Assembly (NCBI GenBank): GCA_049115495.1
Contig: JAGDZV010000002.1
Span: 372,001 to 436,000 of the forward strand
Reading direction: 5' to 3'
Length of the DNA stretch: 64,000 nucleotides
Source of the DNA: JACPUW01 sp049115495
GTDB taxonomy: Bacteria > Bacteroidota > Bacteroidia > CAILMK01 > JACPUW01
The notes under the pieces are model-generated. The model saw only the letters and a program-made list of their open reading frames with translations, searched no databases and was not told the DNA's origin. Positions 60,529 to 64,000 of the stretch are shown in pieces. Position numbers and translations under genes: made by a program. Within the stretch, counting starts at the first letter, position 1, and each line of letters starts with the position of its first letter.

Positions 60529-62691
60529 TTATCTCACAATTTCTAGCTCATCAATTAAGTTTTGAGCTCCAGCATATTTGTCAATAACGAATAGAACATA
60601 TCTTACATCTACAGAAATAGTTCTTACGTATTCGTCTTGAAATTTCAAATCGCTCATCATACTTTCCCAGTTACCATCAAAGGCAATACCAATAAGGTGC
60701 CCATCGCCATTTATTACTGGTGAACCTGAGTTACCACCGGTAATATCAGTATTGTGCAAAAAGCAAACAGGTAACTTACCATCTTGCGCATACTCACCAT
60801 AATCTTTGCTTTTTAGCAAGTTGTGCAATTTTTTAGGAACGTCAAATTCATCATCACCTGGTACTTCTTTGTCAAGAATTTGGCTGCCCCACGTTTGGGT
60901 ATCATAAGGTTTGCCTTCCCACGATTTATAGTTGCCAACAGTACCATATGTCAATCTCATTGTAGAATTTGCATCAGGATAGAATTGTTTATCAGGGTGC
61001 ATTTCTATTAAGCCTTTCATATAAATGCCTCTTAATCTGCTTAGCTCTTGGCCATAACCACCGGTTGAACCCAAAACATTTTTTTGGTAGCAAGAAATGA
61101 TTGAATTTACATATTCAACACCCGGATCTTTCTGCAGCTTTTTAAGTTTTGGTTTGCTTAAAAACTTGTTCATTCTTTCTTTATCTACCAGCATGGATTT
61201 ACTGAAAAGCCACTCTGAGTAACTTTTTGCCTGAGCATCAAAGTTTTCCCCTTTTGCTCTCTTGCTCCAAGTTTTACTAGTAAATATGTCAGGACGCTGG
61301 TCTTCTGGTAATTCGTAGAAAAACTTAAGCGCCATTTCAACAATTCTCATGTCTGTGGTAGCATCATACTCTTTAAATGAATTATCAATGCCTTCTTGAA
61401 CCTTGTTTAAGGCAGCCAGAGTACCTTCTTCATCTCTATCCCAAGTAAAGGTGGCTCTCCAAAATGGAATTCCTTTGTTTACCGCGCCAGGGGCAAAGCC
61501 AGCAAAATTCATAAGGTAGTTCATTTCAGCGGCTTCTGCATGGCCTTCAACTAAATCACCAAGCTGTTGTAAAACGCCACTATATTCATCTTCACGCTTT
61601 TTGTCTTCTTTTATCCATGCTTCAAAGGCTTTTTCTTCTTCGGCTTTTTCGCTGGCCAAATCAAATTTGTTTAAGCTATTTAGGTTGCCCTTGAAGTATT
61701 TGTATGTATTGTTTAGCGATGCGTAATTAGAAGCTAATTTTATTTGAACAGCTTCATCTTTATCCATCTCTTCTTTCATAATCCTTAGTCTTTCGCCCAT
61801 TATTTTAATTACTGCTGGCGCCAATACTTCTTGTTGTTCTGTAACTTCATAAGAAGTGAAATATCGGTCAGTGCTACCTGGGTAGCCCATTATCATTGTA
61901 AAGTCTCCATCTTTCACACCTTTTAGAGAGATAGGTAAAACGTGCTTTGGAGTGTACGGCTTATTGTCAAGAGAGTAGTCAGCTGGTTCATTATCACCAT
62001 TGGCATACACTCTAAGAATTGAAAAATCACCTGTGTGTCTTGGCCACATCCAGTTGTCAGTATCTCCACCAAATTTTCCTATTGATGATGGGGGAGCGCC
62101 AACCAAACGTACATCTCTAAATGTTTCATAAAGAAACATGTAATAACCATTGCCATCAAACATACTTTTTAGTTCAGCTCGGTAATTAGACCCCGCAGTT
62201 GCTTCAGCTTTAATAAGCTCCATTTCTTGCTGCATTAAACGGTCTTTATCCTCATCATCACCGTTTTTAATCTTTAGGATTCTTTCAGTAACATCGTCAA
62301 CCCTTACCAAAAAAGTAACGGTAAGGCCCGGAACGTAAAGCTCTTTATCTTTACTTTTTGCCCAAAAACCATCTTTCAAATAATTGTGCTCAACTGTACT
62401 ATGTTCTTGAATAGCATCATAAGCGCAATGATGGTTGGTAAAAAGCAAGCCTTCTTTTGATACAACTTCGGCAGTACAAAAACCACCTAGTGAAACTATG
62501 GCATCTTTTACACTTGAATTGTTGATTGAATAGATCTGCTCGGGCGTGAGTTTTAAACCCAAGCGTTTCATTTCTTCGTAATTGTAATCGTTTAGCAGTA
62601 GAGGTAGCCACATGCCTTCATCAGCCTTGGCACGAGTAATTGCACCAAATACCATGAATGCGGCTAAAAACAATGTGAAAAACCTTTTCAT
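60529..62691 (-). CDS. S46-family dipeptidyl peptidase
   Basis: A 720-residue secreted exopeptidase (signal peptide FTLFLAAFMVFGAITRAKA). The catalytic His is in TNHHCAYDAIQ and the catalytic Ser in TGGNSGSPVIN; the middle is the helical domain of DPP7/DPP11-type enzymes. The FDGNWES segment has Gly where DPP11 enzymes carry Arg, which points to a DPP7-like specificity for hydrophobic residues; this needs structural support. S46 enzymes provide peptides to amino-acid-fermenting and marine Bacteroidota. Confidence 0.93.
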   Translation of the reverse strand: MKRFFTLFLAAFMVFGAITRAKADEGMWLPLLLNDYNYEEMKRLGLKLTPEQIYSINNSSVKDAIVSLGGFCTAEVVSKEGLLFTNHHCAYDAIQEHSTVEHNYLKDGFWAKSKDKELYVPGLTVTFLVRVDDVTERILKIKNGDDEDKDRLMQQEMELIKAEATAGSNYRAELKSMFDGNGYYMFLYETFRDVRLVGAPPSSIGKFGGDTDNWMWPRHTGDFSILRVYANGDNEPADYSLDNKPYTPKHVLPISLKGVKDGDFTMIMGYPGSTDRYFTSYEVTEQQEVLAPAVIKIMGERLRIMKEEMDKDEAVQIKLASNYASLNNTYKYFKGNLNSLNKFDLASEKAEEEKAFEAWIKEDKKREDEYSGVLQQLGDLVEGHAEAAEMNYLMNFAGFAPGAVNKGIPFWRATFTWDRDEEGTLAALNKVQEGIDNSFKEYDATTDMRIVEMALKFFYELPEDQRPDIFTSKTWSKRAKGENFDAQAKSYSEWLFSKSMLVDKERMNKFLSKPKLKKLQKDPGVEYVNSIISCYQKNVLGSTGGYGQELSRLRGIYMKGLIEMHPDKQFYPDANSTMRLTYGTVGNYKSWEGKPYDTQTWGSQILDKEVPGDDEFDVPKKLHNLLKSKDYGEYAQDGKLPVCFLHNTDITGGNSGSPVINGDGHLIGIAFDGNWESMMSDLKFQDEYVRTISVDVRYVLFVIDKYAGAQNLIDELEIVR

Positions 62692-62715
62692 TATTTCGTT
62701 GAAATTTTAAGCCTG

Positions 62716-62723
62716 CAAATTAA
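62716..62723 (-). promoter_or_regulatory. -7-like element of the S46 gene
   Basis: On the minus strand TTAATTTG (62723-62716) differs from TAnnTTTG by one base. It lies 24 bases upstream of the start codon. Confidence 0.4.
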
Positions 62724-62805
62724 GGCCTTTTGACGCGAGTTTGTAGGGTTTAGTATAAGCGGTTTATGGTTTTCGTAGAAGGTGTTATTTACTTACCGGT
62801 AATTT

Positions 62806-63345
62806 CTATATGTCAGTTGGCTTACCATTAATACTCATGCTATTTTTTTCATTCCAATACTTTTTTAAGCCATCTTTCCCACCTTTTTTCTCAACCCAAC
62901 CATCAAAGTCTTGTCTATTGGCTTTAAAATCAAAAAGGGGGACACCATAACCGCATGAGCTTTGTGTAGTTTCGATTTGAACTTCAAATATTTGACGTGC
63001 ACTTGGGTTATTAGGAAATTGCGACAACATACTATCCCAGCATTCGTCTCTCGGATGAAACGCATTCGCTCTTCCATAAATTCTGATTATTAAAGGTTTA
63101 GAGTCGAATGAGCAAAACATTATGGTAATTCTATTGGTATCTAATAAGTGGGCAGCAGTTTCATTGCCGCTCCCGGTCATATTAAGCCATAGCAAACTAT
63201 TTTTAGAAACCACTTTAAGCGTATCTAGGCCTTTGGGCGAAACATTTACAAAGCCATCTTTTGCTGCAGTAGCAACAAAGAAGATGTTTTGGTTCTCAAT
63301 GAATTCTATTTGAGTTTTAGTAAGTTCTTTAAGTAATTTACCCAT
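62806..63345 (-). CDS. Pyridoxamine 5'-phosphate oxidase-like FMN-binding protein
   Basis: A 179-residue split-barrel flavin-binding protein: FIENQNIFFVATAAKDGFVNVSPKG at the start, NRITIMFCSFDSKPLIIRIYGRAN in the middle. This is the PNPOx-like general stress or flavin-reductase type, not the biosynthetic enzyme. The last base of the TPR gene stop and this start codon are adjacent (63345/63346), so both belong to one transcript. Confidence 0.88.
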   Translation of the reverse strand: MGKLLKELTKTQIEFIENQNIFFVATAAKDGFVNVSPKGLDTLKVVSKNSLLWLNMTGSGNETAAHLLDTNRITIMFCSFDSKPLIIRIYGRANAFHPRDECWDSMLSQFPNNPSARQIFEVQIETTQSSCGYGVPLFDFKANRQDFDGWVEKKGGKDGLKKYWNEKNSMSINGKPTDI

Positions 63346-64000
63346 TTAATTGGCATTACCTTTTCCATTTTCTTCAACAGGTTCCATTTGCCTTATTAGC
63401 TCGTTTCGGTCAAAAATCCGTTGTTCCAGAATTCTCTGATAGTTTCTGGCATCTTTAAATCCGTATTTAATATATGCATCTTGCGCCCAAGCTTTGGCAT
63501 TTTCTAATTCACCAATTACTTCATAACAAACTGCTAAATTATAAGCGGCTTTTCCTTTAACCTGGTGCATTCCTTTTGTTGCTTCTTTAAAATCTTCAAT
63601 GGCACCATACCAATCTGCTACTTCAGCTTTTCTTACTGCACGGTCAAATGGTACACTTTTATTCTTTGGGCGCTTATGAATTTTTCGTGTAACTGTTACT
63701 GCAGTTGGTGCAATTCTTCGGCCATACGCTAATCCTGCCCTGTAACTTACGTTATTTACAGCTCTTTGCTTTGCTATAAGTTGTCTTAAAGCAGCATCAA
63801 CTGAGTTGGCCGTGGCGTTGTATCTAAACTCATCGGTATGTTTTATTTCGTCTAGAATATTGCCCGTTTTTACTTCATAAACCCTTATGTAAGCTTTTAC
63901 CGTAGCAATACCTGTAACTTGATACTGTGGAATTCTTTTAGTGGTGTCTTCAGGGTCTTTTTTGTCCTTTATTCTTGCGTTGGTTGTAATAAAGTCTGAA
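63346..64000 (-). CDS. TPR / DUF6340-like protein, C-terminal part
   Basis: The frame stays open to the right edge, so the N-terminus is missing; a Met at 63570 is internal. The visible 218 residues begin with a beta-rich segment (RIPQYQVTGIATVKAYIRVYEVKTGNILDE) and end with TPR-like helices (AEVADWYGAIEDFKEATKGM, AAYNLAVCYEVIGELENAKAWAQDAY). This order fits DUF6340, Bacteroidota lipoproteins of unknown function. It precedes the PNPOx gene directly. The assignment to DUF6340 is from pattern only. Confidence 0.7.
   Translation of the reverse strand, partial: SDFITTNARIKDKKDPEDTTKRIPQYQVTGIATVKAYIRVYEVKTGNILDEIKHTDEFRYNATANSVDAALRQLIAKQRAVNNVSYRAGLAYGRRIAPTAVTVTRKIHKRPKNKSVPFDRAVRKAEVADWYGAIEDFKEATKGMHQVKGKAAYNLAVCYEVIGELENAKAWAQDAYIKYGFKDARNYQRILEQRIFDRNELIRQMEPVEENGKGNAN

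Noticed and set aside
1..64000. CRISPR arrays, rRNA and tRNA genes
   Set aside because: No regularly spaced direct repeats and no rRNA- or tRNA-like stretches were seen on reading the window; a dedicated search was not possible.

Overview
The window comes from a Bacteroidota chromosome, probably a Cytophagales- or Flavobacteriales-like free-living bacterium. The support is low GC, many lipoproteins, type IX secretion (T9SS) C-terminal sorting domains, LytTR signalling, S46 dipeptidyl peptidase, WG repeats, a YtxJ bacillithiol protein, and promoters of the TAnnTTTG type. No rRNA or tRNA gene was recognised. Genus cannot be named from the sequence alone.

Positions 370 to about 9473 form an accessory region, and it is the most interesting part. 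It reads as a chain of integron-type gene cassettes, all on the + strand. No integrase gene is in the window. The diagnostic signature is visible: the first bases of each cassette are the reverse complement of the left arm of that cassette's own attC-like site. This holds for GTTGGCGG (369) with CCGCCAAC (3773), GTTGTATGCC (3827) with GGCATACAAC (7786), GGGCAATAT (7854) with ATATTGCCC (8613), and GTTGGC (8629) with GCCAAC (9413). Cassette 1 carries two tandem reverse transcriptases that fit defence-associated RT type 3 (Drt3a, Drt3b). Right after them is a folded non-coding RNA (3598-3738) closed by a 15-bp stem, with two GNRA-capped hairpins and a CACACAC tract at 3710-3716 that looks like the RT template. 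Cassette 2 carries McrB and McrC, with an EVE-like domain in McrB. Cassettes 3 and 4 each carry one lipoprotein of unknown function. A MORN-like lipoprotein may be a fifth.

From 10.2 to 22.7 kb lie housekeeping and accessory genes: a VOC lipoprotein, a LytS/LytTR two-component pair, a CPBP protease, two GNAT acetyltransferases, a WD40-like lipoprotein, an HD-family protein, a SUKH protein, a methyltransferase, a large FdhF/YdeP molybdopterin oxidoreductase and small secreted proteins.

From 22.8 to 46.7 kb come an SLC12-like transporter overlapping an M1 aminopeptidase, a short alpha-glucan phosphorylase behind a palindromic operator-like site, a DUF1573 protein, two T9SS proteins, TilS, an outer-membrane protein, CinA, a 2-oxo-acid dehydrogenase E2, a VKGC/HTTM membrane protein, an ABC-F ATPase with one degenerate ATP site, a HEAT-cyclophilin lipoprotein, a T9SS metalloprotease and a second CPBP protein.

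From 46.7 to 64 kb come an RluA-type pseudouridine synthase with no standard start codon, a methyltransferase, a TPR histidine kinase, a VWA lipoprotein, a WG-repeat protein, a compact SRPBCC / FAD oxidoreductase / DUF547 / YtxJ cluster, a histidine kinase lacking its ATPase domain beside a complete one, an S46 peptidase, a PNPOx-like protein and a truncated TPR protein at the right edge.
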